Below, one piece after another: positions 17,234 through 26,035 of a stretch of 64,000 nt of DNA; the first letter of the stretch is position 1, and each line of letters opens with the position of its first letter. This DNA is from Candidatus Methanogaster sp. GTDB taxonomy: Archaea > Halobacteriota > Methanosarcinia > Methanosarcinales > Methanogasteraceae. A model generated the notes under the pieces. The model did no database searches. It saw only the letters and a program-made list of their open reading frames with translations, and was not told where the DNA came from. The stretch lies in the NCBI GenBank assembly GCA_003194445.1, contig PQXF01000009.1:1-64000 (forward strand), read 5' to 3'. The position numbers and the translations under genes were made by a program.

Positions 17234-18781
17234 TTACTCCGTTGCTGCAGATCCACCTGCCCACTGCGCTATCCGGAATATGACGAATTCAGCAGGTTTC
17301 GTCGGTGCAATTCCGATCATAACGATGAGTCTACCGTTGTCTATATCGTCCTGGGTCATTGTGGTCCTGTCGCATTTGACGAAGAACGCCTCGTCCGGAG
17401 TTAATCCCATGAGGGCTCCGCTTCGCCATATCGTCGTTAAGAACTGAGTAATCGACTGTTTTACTCTGGCCCAGAGTTTCTCGTTGTTAGGCTCGAAAAC
17501 AACCCACTGAGTGCCCTGATCGATGGATCCTTCCAGATACAGAAACAGCCGGCGTACATTCAGGTATTTCCAGAGAGGGTCACTTGATGTTGTTCTTGCA
17601 CCCCAAACCCTAATTCCCCTGCCAGGAAAAGCACGGATGCAGTTTACCCCTTTCGGGTTTAATATGTCCTGCTCTGCTTTGGTAAGGCTGAACTGTAATC
17701 CCTGAGCACCCCTGATAACTTCGTTTGCCGGAGCTTTGTGAACTCCCCGCTCAGTATCGCTTCGAGCATATATCCCTGCAATATGCCCACCTGGCGGAAC
17801 CAGTTTCTTGTTGTTTGTGACCGGGTCGATCACCCTGATCCACGGGTAGTAAAACGCCGCGTACTTGGAATCATTCGGGGGAGCAAGATTAGCAATAGCT
17901 CCTGCGCTCTGTGCCGCCTGTAATACCGCAAATCGGTCCTTCATATTCTCGCAGTGTTCGACGAGGTAATCGGTCAAGTTATTCGAGGTCTCATCAGGTA
18001 CACACAGGATGCTGATATCGTCAATCTCCTTGAAAGCGGCAAGACCCGTCCTCTCACCAGGTGCTGCAGCTTCATCACCTTTGTAATCTGAGGAGGTGAT
18101 ATCGTTTCCGGAAGTTCCATTCCCAAGCAGTTTAATCTGGTTTTCAGGCGAGCCACCTACTACCATCTCGACTTTTATCAGATTGGACGTGTCGTTGATC
18201 CTCTTCTCATAGTAGTCACTGGATGCTTCGGTCGGGGATAGGTTATCATAGACTTCAACAATATCAGGGAGGCTATCCTTCTGGGCATCTACAATGTCTT
18301 CTGCAGTAAGGCTTTCGTCTTCAGTGCCTACCATGCTCTTCCAGTACTTCGCGGTCAGTTTGAAAAGCTGGTTTTTCCCCTCCTTATAAAGGGTTGCAGG
18401 TTCCACAATCACTGCGATGTTATCGCCCCAGTCTCCGGGACCGATAGCAGTGATCTTTATCACATCCGCTTCGGAACCGTCCTCTTCCAGTGTCAAGTTG
18501 TTAGATGACGTTCTTGCATTTTTGCCTATGATGCGACCTACAAAGCAACGCTGTCCACCGTTGCTAAAGAAGCCATTCACCCCATAAGCAAGATATGATC
18601 CCTCAACGAATCCACCAAACTTATTCTGAAAATCTCCGAAGTTCGTTACGAACTGTGGGCTGATTGGTCCACGTTCGGTAGGTCCAAGGAATCCTGCTGT
18701 GCTTGTGCTCACGCCTTCTATCGGTTTTGCTCCGATTTCTATTTCTTCTATGTATACTCCTGGTGCCAAATACTCTGGCAT
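17234..18781 (-). CDS. Contractile tail sheath protein
   Basis: A 515-residue sheath protein. The N-terminus (EYLAPGVYIEEIEIGAKPIEGVSTSTAGFLGPTERGP) and C-terminal half (RAFPGRGIRVWGARTTSSDPLWKYLNVRRLFLYLEGSI ... FVVFEPN ... RIAQWAGGSA) are classical for the family. The final strands form the linkage arms between sheath subunits. Only one sheath gene is present, whereas Afp and PVC carry three. Sheath contraction drives the tube outward. Confidence 0.96.
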   Translation of the reverse strand: MPEYLAPGVYIEEIEIGAKPIEGVSTSTAGFLGPTERGPISPQFVTNFGDFQNKFGGFVEGSYLAYGVNGFFSNGGQRCFVGRIIGKNARTSSNNLTLEEDGSEADVIKITAIGPGDWGDNIAVIVEPATLYKEGKNQLFKLTAKYWKSMVGTEDESLTAEDIVDAQKDSLPDIVEVYDNLSPTEASSDYYEKRINDTSNLIKVEMVVGGSPENQIKLLGNGTSGNDITSSDYKGDEAAAPGERTGLAAFKEIDDISILCVPDETSNNLTDYLVEHCENMKDRFAVLQAAQSAGAIANLAPPNDSKYAAFYYPWIRVIDPVTNNKKLVPPGGHIAGIYARSDTERGVHKAPANEVIRGAQGLQFSLTKAEQDILNPKGVNCIRAFPGRGIRVWGARTTSSDPLWKYLNVRRLFLYLEGSIDQGTQWVVFEPNNEKLWARVKQSITQFLTTIWRSGALMGLTPDEAFFVKCDRTTMTQDDIDNGRLIVMIGIAPTKPAEFVIFRIAQWAGGSAATE

Positions 18782-18832
18782 CTACTCACCTCTTTCTGGT
18801 TCATTTGGGTCAATACCCGGCTCCCGATCTCA

Positions 18833-19480
18833 TCAGGGATAGGTAATTGAGAGTGATGTGATTTTTCCTTCCTCGACTACCACGGATTCTATTTTTTTTC
18901 GGTAATCCGGATGCGCAATTTCGAGGATTGGGTTTTCTCCGTTTATAATCACCAGTTTCTTTTCGTCAATCGTTGTGACATCGTAATTCCCCGAATCCCT
19001 AAAATAGATGACGAATTCCCCATTTCCATTTGTTTTTGTCCGGATGTCGCGCTCTTTTACCTGTATCTCCGCTTCAGGCACGCCTCTGCCATAGGGGTCC
19101 CATAATGAGCCCCTTATCAAAGTGGAAGATGGCGGGAACCGGTAAGACGGGGTTGGTTTCAGCGTGATCGATACGACAGGGTTTCGTGGATCCAGATCGG
19201 CAAGCTGTACCTCTGTCACAGTTTCATCGAAATAATACGTTGCGCCCCGCACCTGAACGGTATAACTACTGTCCGGCAGATCAAAGAAGATATAATATCC
19301 GCCGATAGTTCTGACCGGGGCCATATTCCAATCCTTTAACGAAACCTCGAGATCATCGGCGATTCCCTTGTTGCTATACTCGTCAACGAGATAAACCGCC
19401 AGTGAAAGCTTTCGGGTGATGCCTTCGAGCAATATCTTTTCCGGATGCCTTAATCGCCCAACCCTCACAACAGGCATCAT
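18833..19480 (-). CDS. eCIS-associated protein with carboxypeptidase-regulatory-like domains
   Basis: A 215-residue β-rich protein. The first half contains LSLAVYLVDEYSNKGIADDLEVSLKD, YIFFDLPDSSYTVQV and TYYFDE, and the second LIRGSLWDPYGRGVPEAEIQV, TNGNGEFVIYFRDSGNYDV. This is a tandem of transthyretin/CarboxypepD_reg-like sandwiches. It lies between the cap protein and sheath genes, overlapping the cap gene by 4 bases. No signal peptide is seen, so it may be a particle component. A decoration or cap-associated role is inference. Confidence 0.7.
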   Translation of the reverse strand: MMPVVRVGRLRHPEKILLEGITRKLSLAVYLVDEYSNKGIADDLEVSLKDWNMAPVRTIGGYYIFFDLPDSSYTVQVRGATYYFDETVTEVQLADLDPRNPVVSITLKPTPSYRFPPSSTLIRGSLWDPYGRGVPEAEIQVKERDIRTKTNGNGEFVIYFRDSGNYDVTTIDEKKLVIINGENPILEIAHPDYRKKIESVVVEEGKITSLSITYP

Positions 19481-20040
19481 TTGAACCTCCTCTCTAAAAC
19501 CCGATCTGCTCTTGTCTCCCGATCGGATCCTATCTGCACAGGAGTCACCAAATAACAGATTGACGGTCTAAACGGAGTATCCTGAAAGGTGCTCCATATC
19601 TTGGTCATATCATCCAGGTTCAGAAGGGTCTGAGAGATGTGGAGCTCTTCGTTGTTTTCCGCGAGGCTTCCTCTCAAAACCGACCCCCTGAGGATCGGGT
19701 TATCATGGAATATCCACAGTGCCTTGCCCAGTATGCTATGCGCCTCCTTGGTCTTCTCGGTCTTATCCTGGACCCCCGATGAGGGGTAAGATGTTAGTAA
19801 ATACGATAAATCAAGGGTTAATGGCGGATATCTGAGTTTGGATGTGTTTACCAGTTCCATCTCTCGGTTCTTCAGGTGAGCGTTCTCAACAACCCGGTAT
19901 AAAAACAGGGACAATCGAACAGCATCCGTAGCTTCAACCTCTCCTGGTGATGTCAGCACTATCGAATCAGGGGGGATCATGTCCGCCATCCGCTCCTTTA
20001 ATAGTTCTACCATAGTCACTCCGACATCTGCTATCGCCAT
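19477..20040 (-). CDS. Tail cap/terminator protein (DUF4255, Pvc16/Afp16-type)
   Basis: A 187-residue protein starting at MAIADVGVTMVELLKERM. This start avoids overlap with the ATPase gene ending at 20046; an upstream in-frame Met at 20091 is unlikely. Features are VRLSLFLYRVVENAHLKNRE, RYPPLTLDLSYLLTSYPS and HSILGKALWIFHDNPIL, all typical of the Pvc16 N-terminal domain family. In Afp the homologue caps the distal tube and sheath and fixes particle length. Confidence 0.9.
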   Translation of the reverse strand: MAIADVGVTMVELLKERMADMIPPDSIVLTSPGEVEATDAVRLSLFLYRVVENAHLKNREMELVNTSKLRYPPLTLDLSYLLTSYPSSGVQDKTEKTKEAHSILGKALWIFHDNPILRGSVLRGSLAENNEELHISQTLLNLDDMTKIWSTFQDTPFRPSICYLVTPVQIGSDRETRADRVLERRFK

Positions 20041-20045
20041 GTAAT

Positions 20046-22229
20046 TCACTTCACCACCTCGTAATACTCTCCAAAGTCGCCCGGTGTGCACAGTTTTCCC
20101 ATCTTCTGAAATTCCCTCTTCGTGGCTCTGACCAGATGTCCCATCTCAACAGTGGCAGAGTCTCCTGCCGCCAGAAAAGCAGCCGAAAGGGCGATATTTT
20201 TGATATTGCCACCTGTTACTTTAAATCTAGCCAGAAATGTAAAATCAACATCATCTCCAAGTGGCGTTTCTTCAGGGAATATGCCCTCCCATATCTTCTC
20301 CCGCAACTTTTCATCAGGGAGTGGAAACTCTATTACAAAGTGCATCCGGCGAAGGAACGCATCGTCGATATTCTTCTTGAAGTTGCTGGCGAGGATCACT
20401 ACCCCGTCATACTCCTCCATCCTCTGAAGCAGATAACTTGTCTCGATGTTGGCATACCGATCATGAGAGTCCTTAACCTCTGACCGTTTTCCAAAGATTG
20501 CATCGGCTTCATCGAAGAACAAGATGGCGTTACTGGTCTCGGCATCCTCAAAGATTTTCTTAAGGTTCTTTTCAGTTTCGCCTATATATTTGCTGACCAC
20601 GCCGGATAAATCAATCCTGTATATATCCAGTTCCACAACACCTGCAATGATCCCGGAAGCCATCGTTTTGCCCGTTCCGGATGGGCCTGAAAAGAGTGCA
20701 TTTAGCCCCCTGCCCGACGACAATTTCCTGCCAAACCCCCAATCCGCATACACCTTTCCTTTATGTTTGATATATCCACTCACTTCCACCAGCTGTTCTT
20801 TTACGTCCTCCGGAAGGACTATGTCATCCCAGATGTGACGGGGTTCTATCTTCATGGCTAATCTAGTGAGTTTGTTGCCGGATTGTGCCTTGCACCCCCC
20901 AAAAAGCGTATCCATGGACAAGACTGGTTCTCCGGAATTTTTCATCTCTGCGATGTTGCATGCTGAGAAGAGGGCGTCCTTCATCTGACCGGCACTAAAG
21001 TTGAATTTGCTGGCAATATTCGCAATATCCACATCATCAGATACGTTATTACGCCCGTTTAAGAAGGTTTTCCACATTTGTTTACGAAGCACAAAGGACG
21101 GACGAGGAAATGCAAGACTGACAAATTTGTGCTTTTTGAGGACTAACGTCGGTTCCCACTGGGTCTCGCTAGATATGAAAATCCAGTTTGGAAAACGATC
21201 CAGCCTTTTAATAAGGTTTATCACAGCCGTTCCCTCATCATTGTCCGCCGCTTTCAACACCGCATCAAAACCCAGAAGGCACACCGATGATCTCTGTAGC
21301 AGGGCTTCACGAAGGATGGCATCCATTGTTTCAGGAAACTCACTCCCGATAACAGCCTTCATATCCACCATAAGCAGGGGTAGTTTCAATTCATTGCAAA
21401 CCACCTCTGACGCCATCTTCTTTCCAGTGCCATACGGTCCATGGAAGAAGAATATTACAGGAGTTTCCGTGCGAGAATACCATTTTATCAGACTTGACAA
21501 CCGGTTTTTTTCATCACCAGATAGAATAAGGTCTTCAAAACGATTTCGCATATCTGCCATATATGAAAAACTCCGAATTCTAGCATCCACCTCATCAGAT
21601 CCCATAAGAAAGTATAGTATCCTGTCATCTACTTTTATAGATCTGGACAAGATCGGTACCGGATCATCCAATCTCGGGGATGTGAGATGGACTATGCGGT
21701 TTCGGATCAGAGGCGCAGCTGGAGAAAAACAATTTATGGCCGCAAACCTATCCTCTGTTGAGCTGAGAAGACCTAATACCAGATCAACACTGGGCTGTTT
21801 TCTAGTAACATCATCTTGAAGATAGGCGTAGAGTTTTTCGTATTGCAGATCAAGTTCCGGTGCCAGACATATCGCAAGAACGCCCATCTCAAAAGGGGTG
21901 AGATGAAACAGCTCCTCAAGCAGGTGGAGGCGCAGTTCTTTTCCGTTCTCGATGCTTTCGATTTTCTTTTTAGCAATTTCTCTGGTAAGTCTTTCGATTT
22001 CCCGGTGTTCTGTGGCAGAACATGCATCTGCCTCGTGGCCATAGAGGGTGGTTTGCAAAATAGCGTCCACTTCATCTCGCGATATGAATAATCCATGGAA
22101 ACTGTTCGCGTTCACCTGCTCTACCCCATAATCATCAAGGTGCAGATGAACTATCTGCTTGATCCGGTAAAGCTCGTCGCGAATATGTTCAAGATTGCTA
22201 TTGTAAACACTCGTGTTGTGGTGGTGCAT
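20046..22229 (-). CDS. AAA+ ATPase of the eCIS (Afp15-type)
   Basis: A 727-residue protein with an α-helical N-terminal domain (1-220) and two AAA modules. The first has a modified Walker A (GPYGTGKKMASE) and a weak Walker B (CLLGFDAVLKAAD, lacking the usual Glu). The second is intact: GPSGTGKTMASG, AILFFDEADAIFG, a sensor-1 region VVILASNFKKNIDDAFLRRMHFVIEFP and a C-terminal lid. Known homologues are required for injection-particle assembly. It is upstream in the block and probably translated early. Confidence 0.93.
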   Translation of the reverse strand: MHHHNTSVYNSNLEHIRDELYRIKQIVHLHLDDYGVEQVNANSFHGLFISRDEVDAILQTTLYGHEADACSATEHREIERLTREIAKKKIESIENGKELRLHLLEELFHLTPFEMGVLAICLAPELDLQYEKLYAYLQDDVTRKQPSVDLVLGLLSSTEDRFAAINCFSPAAPLIRNRIVHLTSPRLDDPVPILSRSIKVDDRILYFLMGSDEVDARIRSFSYMADMRNRFEDLILSGDEKNRLSSLIKWYSRTETPVIFFFHGPYGTGKKMASEVVCNELKLPLLMVDMKAVIGSEFPETMDAILREALLQRSSVCLLGFDAVLKAADNDEGTAVINLIKRLDRFPNWIFISSETQWEPTLVLKKHKFVSLAFPRPSFVLRKQMWKTFLNGRNNVSDDVDIANIASKFNFSAGQMKDALFSACNIAEMKNSGEPVLSMDTLFGGCKAQSGNKLTRLAMKIEPRHIWDDIVLPEDVKEQLVEVSGYIKHKGKVYADWGFGRKLSSGRGLNALFSGPSGTGKTMASGIIAGVVELDIYRIDLSGVVSKYIGETEKNLKKIFEDAETSNAILFFDEADAIFGKRSEVKDSHDRYANIETSYLLQRMEEYDGVVILASNFKKNIDDAFLRRMHFVIEFPLPDEKLREKIWEGIFPEETPLGDDVDFTFLARFKVTGGNIKNIALSAAFLAAGDSATVEMGHLVRATKREFQKMGKLCTPGDFGEYYEVVK

Positions 22230-22301
22230 CAGATGAATAAATAGTCAAACAACCATGAGGCGCTCTTCCGAAGATGGGGTATCCATAGTACCCATAAGTC
22301 C

Positions 22302-22649
22302 TCATTTCACATCCTCATCGCTGATTTGTTTGTATGCCTCCATCAAAATGTGATGGTCAGAGTGAGTACCACATCGTTTAAACCGGTCCACCAGCAACAA
22401 GAGTTTTTGAGTCAAATAATCGGTCAGATTTTTCTCTTCAGCAAATGCCATTGCGATGCTTTTCAATTCTTTTTTGGATAAATTTCTTCTGGGAAAATCC
22501 CCCTCAACCAGATTAAAAACATATCCGCACTCTGAATGCCCAAATGTAGGGGTTGACGGACCTGACGTCGTCTTAATGAAATCCTTGAACTTTGTACCCG
22601 GGTCGATGAATCTTCCGCACTCACATAATGTCCTATTGGATGTTGTCAT
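22302..22649 (-). CDS. Small cysteine-rich protein upstream of the eCIS operon
   Basis: Starting at MTTSNRTLCECGRF, the product is 115 residues; an upstream Met at 22751 would add a Cys-rich basic stretch that looks non-coding. The CxC pair (CECGRF) and HSECGYVF around residues 8-45 suggest zinc or iron binding, followed by a helical half (KKELKSIAMAFAEEKNLTDYLTQKLLLLVDRFKRCG). I do not recognise the family. It is the first minus-strand gene before the ATPase, so regulation or assembly of the particle is possible. Confidence 0.6.
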   Translation of the reverse strand: MTTSNRTLCECGRFIDPGTKFKDFIKTTSGPSTPTFGHSECGYVFNLVEGDFPRRNLSKKELKSIAMAFAEEKNLTDYLTQKLLLLVDRFKRCGTHSDHHILMEAYKQISDEDVK

Positions 22650-23094
22650 ATCGGCACCCCTAAAGCCGGTCCAAGGTGACGGAACGACTCCTCTACCACA
22701 GGAGGTTTCATCGCACAATTGCTCGCCCCTGCATCTTAAACCGACACACATATATATGAGCGTTCTGCTATTTAAGCATTCTTGTGAACTCAGTAGTTCC
22801 GAATACCCCTACTTCCGAATACATTTATATTCTATAAAACATAGTCGCCTCACCCAACAAATGAGGTGATGGACGACTATACCTGACTTTCGGTGAATTG
22901 AAATAGCCTGTCCTTTTATCGTCACAGAACATATATAGAATTATCAATGATAACAACGCGATTGAAGAATAGACGTTTTAAAAGGGTGGAACGTGCCATA
23001 CCTACGTGACATCTTTTGGACTGTAATTTACGTTTCGCCGAAAATCGAGATGTAACGATATATCGAAGAGGTGCATAAGCTGAATGACGGACGA
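22650..23094. other. Intergenic region upstream of the eCIS block with TATA-like sequences
   Basis: I see no supportable gene here. On the minus strand there are AT-rich TATA-like strings at 22822-22840 (tatagaatataaatgta) and 22772-22782 (gcttaaatagc). The latter is well placed to start a transcript near 22750, ahead of the 22649 start. Positions 22985-23040 weakly resemble the palindromic segment at 23105-23165. Confidence 0.35.
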
Positions 23095-23349
23095 TTACTG
23101 AGAATGGAGTACGTCATGCCACCGTGACACCTTTTGGTGATGTGTCGAGGCATCACCGAAAAGTGGGTCATATTTCCGACAACTATTCGAACTCAGATCC
23201 AAACCCAGCTCATCAAGCACAACCTGACAATCCTCGCCACGATCCCTGACCCGCATGATCCATTCGAGACGCTTACGACCTTCTTCAACCTGATTTGAAG
23301 AAAACTCATCAGACAATGCATTCATCAACCCTTTCGGAATTTTCCCCAT
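23095..23349 (-). CDS. Hypothetical 84-residue protein
   Basis: The product starts at MGKIPKGLMNALSDEF; a GGGTGG ribosome-site candidate lies about 9 bases upstream, so this Met was preferred over the one 5 codons earlier. It is helical and charged (NQVEEGRKRLEWIMRVRDRG ... VVLDELGLDL). The last 30 codons run through a strong inverted repeat, so the true C-terminus or the gene itself is uncertain. No family was recognised. Confidence 0.4.
   Translation of the reverse strand: MGKIPKGLMNALSDEFSSNQVEEGRKRLEWIMRVRDRGEDCQVVLDELGLDLSSNSCRKYDPLFGDASTHHQKVSRWHDVLHSQ
23128..23165. repeat. Strong inverted repeat (possible hairpin or palindromic repeat)
   Basis: The arm CACCTTTTGGTGATG (23128-23142) pairs with CATCACCGAAAAGTG (23151-23165) over about 13 of 15 positions, with a loop of about 8 bases. 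No U-run follows. A weaker relative is seen about 110 bp to the left. Confidence 0.6.
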
Positions 23350-23633
23350 AATACAACCACCCATTATACATGAATTGATTAACTATAACACAGCATACAC
23401 CTCGAGCTATACCCTCTTATATATTGTGCACAAAGATATACATGATTGGTTTGCGCAACACAGAACTTCGGAAAAAGTGCATATCCGATGACATGGATAT
23501 CCACCCATTTCTCCACAATTATCGAACCACCATGTCCAACAAAAACACCAATAACTCCATGATAGTAGAAGGTAAGTCTATTTTGATTCACCGAAATTCG
23601 AGTACAAACACCTGACGTTGCTAAATAGGCATA

Positions 23634-23948
23634 ATGGAGGTGATTGCAGAGTACTCAGGCGAGCAGGTAACGGTCGTAGAGACTGGTTGGATAGCTGAGG
23701 ACGAGTTTGGCAGGAAACGACCAGCTACGGTCACATACGTAATATCCGGGTGGAATGTTATGGTTAATGCTGAAAGCGTTGCATATTTCAATCAAACCCT
23801 CCCTGTATACGCTGAGTTTGTCGATTTCATGGCTTTCGACCCAGGCAGCGCAACAATCACACGCAAGAACAGGAATGCGGTCCAGAAAGGAAGCTCGTTT
23901 AATGAGTACCTGGTCTCTGATCTGGGCGCATTCCAGTCAAACAGTTAA
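23634..23948 (+). CDS. Hypothetical 104-residue protein
   Basis: β-rich sequence without a signal peptide: EYSGEQVTVVETGWIAEDEFGRKRPATVTYVISGWNVMVNAE ... FVDFMAFDPGSATITRKNRNAV. It appears complete and ends just before a good terminator, which supports expression. The start is uncertain because GGAGGTGATT, the best ribosome-binding match, overlaps the first ATG; a later TTG at 23643 is too close to it. No family was recognised. Confidence 0.55.
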   Translation: MEVIAEYSGEQVTVVETGWIAEDEFGRKRPATVTYVISGWNVMVNAESVAYFNQTLPVYAEFVDFMAFDPGSATITRKNRNAVQKGSSFNEYLVSDLGAFQSNS

Positions 23949-23963
23949 AAGAAGCTACAGGGG

Positions 23964-24006
23964 ATGGAGCCACTATATCAGAGGCTCCACCGCTCTTATT
24001 TTTTTG
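23964..24006 (+). terminator. Hairpin plus T-tract after the 104-residue gene
   Basis: The arms GGAGCC (23966-23971) and GGCTCC (23983-23988) are followed within 10 bases by cttatttttttg. It also separates this gene from the convergent thiDN gene. Confidence 0.7.
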
Positions 24007-24034
24007 ATTGCCACAACCTATAGTCACGCACCTG

Positions 24035-25360
24035 CTACAGATCAACCACCCGAATCGCAAGACCTGCGACCTCCACAGCACTTCTCCCAAGAATCCGCAC
24101 CATCGCCTCTTTTCCGACGCCGCCCGCATCCCAGATCACCTGTGGCACAGAACCAGCCTCCGTAATCGCATACTCTGCACCCCAGTCCATCGTCTTGTGG
24201 TGCGGCGGCTCGTCCTTCCGGTCAAACGACGCCATCGTGTAGCCGCACTCCTCACAGGCAGAGATGACGCCTTCTGAATACCTGATATTCATCGCGCTTC
24301 TAATCATCGGATCGAACTGCATGACCGCAAGGATGAGCCGTGCGATGTGCGACGACGCACCGAACTCGGCGCATCCGACTGCGCGTGCCCTGCCACCGCC
24401 GATCTTGGCAATCCTTCCCCTGACTGCGGCAACGTCGCCTACCGATTGTGCCTCCGGAATCGCACTTCCGATGTTGCATCCGACCTCAGGGATCAGTGAC
24501 GCGAATGATCGAGAGCCCTCGATCGCTTTTACAGCGGCGCTGACATCAGCGATTGCACGGTACCGCGCAGCATCGCGGGTAACCCCCCGGGTCTGGTTGA
24601 CCGGAGCAACTCCTCTGCCTATACCGGAAGAGTTCGCGATCGCTTCTTCGACAAAAACCTTTGCAGCAGTACATGCATCCGAAACAGAAAGTCCCTTCGC
24701 AAGATACGCTGCAAGCGCTGCCGAGTACGTGCAGCCTGCGCCATGTGTCCCTCCCGCGATAAGACCCCCTGCCCCCCGAATTAGTCGAGGGGACTCGATC
24801 ATACCATCGCTGCTCTCACAGAGCACGTCGGCGCCATCGAGATGCCCGCCAGTGATGACAGCAGCCCGGCATCCGAGTGTGGCGATTGCTGCCGCAGCAC
24901 GCATCGCATCCTCAATACTCCGGATCCGGATGCCGGTTATGGCAGAAGTTTCATAGACGTTTGGCGTGACCGCGGATGCAAGCGGGATCAGAACTGATAC
25001 CAGTGCATCCAGCGCATCCTCTGCCAGTAGCGACCCGCCCGCCTCTGCAGCCATCACAGGATCGAGCACGAACGGGATGCCCTCAACCTCCCTTGCCACT
25101 GTGCGGACTATTCTCTCAGATGACAGCATCCCAATTTTTACATAATCAACTCTTATATCGCTTGTTACGGCACGGATCTGGTCGACAATCACATCTTTTG
25201 GAAGATCATAGACGCGCTCCACCCCAAGCGTGTTCTGCGCGGTTACTGAGGTGATCGCGCAGGCGCCATGTATCCCGAGCGCGGCAAACGTCTTCAGATC
25301 AGCTTCTATGCCTGCACCGCCGCCGGAATCGGATCCTGCTATGGTCAGTATGCATTGCAT
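24035..25360 (-). CDS. thiDN: Bifunctional HMP/HMP-P kinase and thiamine-phosphate synthase (ThiD-ThiN)
   Basis: A 441-residue fusion. Residues 1-260 are Thi[61 protein letters not shown]. Residues about 270-441 are Thi[36 protein letters not shown] and [24 protein letters not shown]. ThiD phosphorylates the pyrimidine precursor twice, and ThiN joins it to the thiazole phosphate, replacing ThiE in archaea. The fusion is common in methanogens. No TPP riboswitch is possible in the short 14-bp gap to the upstream gene, with which it is probably cotranscribed. Confidence 0.95.
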   Translation of the reverse strand: MQCILTIAGSDSGGGAGIEADLKTFAALGIHGACAITSVTAQNTLGVERVYDLPKDVIVDQIRAVTSDIRVDYVKIGMLSSERIVRTVAREVEGIPFVLDPVMAAEAGGSLLAEDALDALVSVLIPLASAVTPNVYETSAITGIRIRSIEDAMRAAAAIATLGCRAAVITGGHLDGADVLCESSDGMIESPRLIRGAGGLIAGGTHGAGCTYSAALAAYLAKGLSVSDACTAAKVFVEEAIANSSGIGRGVAPVNQTRGVTRDAARYRAIADVSAAVKAIEGSRSFASLIPEVGCNIGSAIPEAQSVGDVAAVRGRIAKIGGGRARAVGCAEFGASSHIARLILAVMQFDPMIRSAMNIRYSEGVISACEECGYTMASFDRKDEPPHHKTMDWGAEYAITEAGSVPQVIWDAGGVGKEAMVRILGRSAVEVAGLAIRVVDL

Positions 25361-25374
25361 ACACTATCGTTGCA

Positions 25375-25953
25375 TCATTTTTCGCTCGAAAGAGCCATCG
25401 CTGCGACGATCGAGTCAACACCGTCCAACCATTCTGCAACCAGCCCATCCGGCACGTCAAAGATGATCTCCGGCATGGGCTTACCAGATAGTACCTGTGC
25501 ACCAACCGTGCTTATGCATTCCAGCGCCTTTTCCGGATCATCCTCCTCTGTTTCGATCGCAGTCTTGACCAGTTTAGGAAGCGTAGTCCTCGTATTGTAT
25601 GATCCGCGGATATAGCATTCGCATGAAACAAGCGCGCCGAGCAGCGAAGATTGGAGCGACTGGATCATCATATCAACATCATCGTTAATCGGGGAAACCT
25701 CACATAGCACAATCTCGCTGATGCCTGAAATCGCATTTAACGCATTATCTGCTGACATTTTTTTCGCATTCCGTTCGGAAATGATATTCAGGCATGAAAG
25801 TATAACATCATCCATCATATTGACAAACACCTCAGTACTGCTTCCGGATTCATCGTCTATCTGAAAGTTACTCTCTTTCACGTTCTGAATCCAATTGTCC
25901 CAGCGTTCTTTTGTGTAATATTGAGCTTCAGTCTCTTTTTCTGACTTCTTCAT
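25375..25953 (-). CDS. DUF2150 family archaeal protein
   Basis: The 192-residue protein has the features of this euryarchaeal family: [21 protein letters not shown] near the start, [35 protein letters not shown] in the centre. No catalytic motif is obvious and it is predicted to be all-helical and cytosolic. It lies directly upstream of thiDN on the same strand. Function unknown. Confidence 0.8.
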   Translation of the reverse strand: MKKSEKETEAQYYTKERWDNWIQNVKESNFQIDDESGSSTEVFVNMMDDVILSCLNIISERNAKKMSADNALNAISGISEIVLCEVSPINDDVDMMIQSLQSSLLGALVSCECYIRGSYNTRTTLPKLVKTAIETEEDDPEKALECISTVGAQVLSGKPMPEIIFDVPDGLVAEWLDGVDSIVAAMALSSEK

Positions 25954-26035
25954 GGTAAACTTCCTTCTGTATGTGGTCTGTTATTAATGTTAACCTCAGC
26001 ATACCCATATTAGAAAAGGCGATCAAGGGGGGTGT

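Noticed and set aside
2574-22649. Integrated prophage
   Set aside because: All recognisable genes are tail/injection parts, with the ATPase and cap of eCIS loci. There is no capsid, portal, terminase or integrase gene in or next to the block.
22302-22751. Longer start for the Cys-rich gene at 22751
   Set aside because: The extra 34 codons give a Cys/Arg/Gly-rich stretch without the helical pattern of the rest, and Met 22649 has a conserved-looking start segment.
24264-24956. A 230-codon open frame on the plus strand
   Set aside because: It lies entirely opposite thiDN, whose motifs on the minus strand are complete; the plus frame has no family similarity.
25361-25374. TPP riboswitch upstream of thiDN
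   Set aside because: The gap to the preceding gene is only 14 bases, and no conserved thi-box sequence was seen upstream of the DUF2150 gene either.
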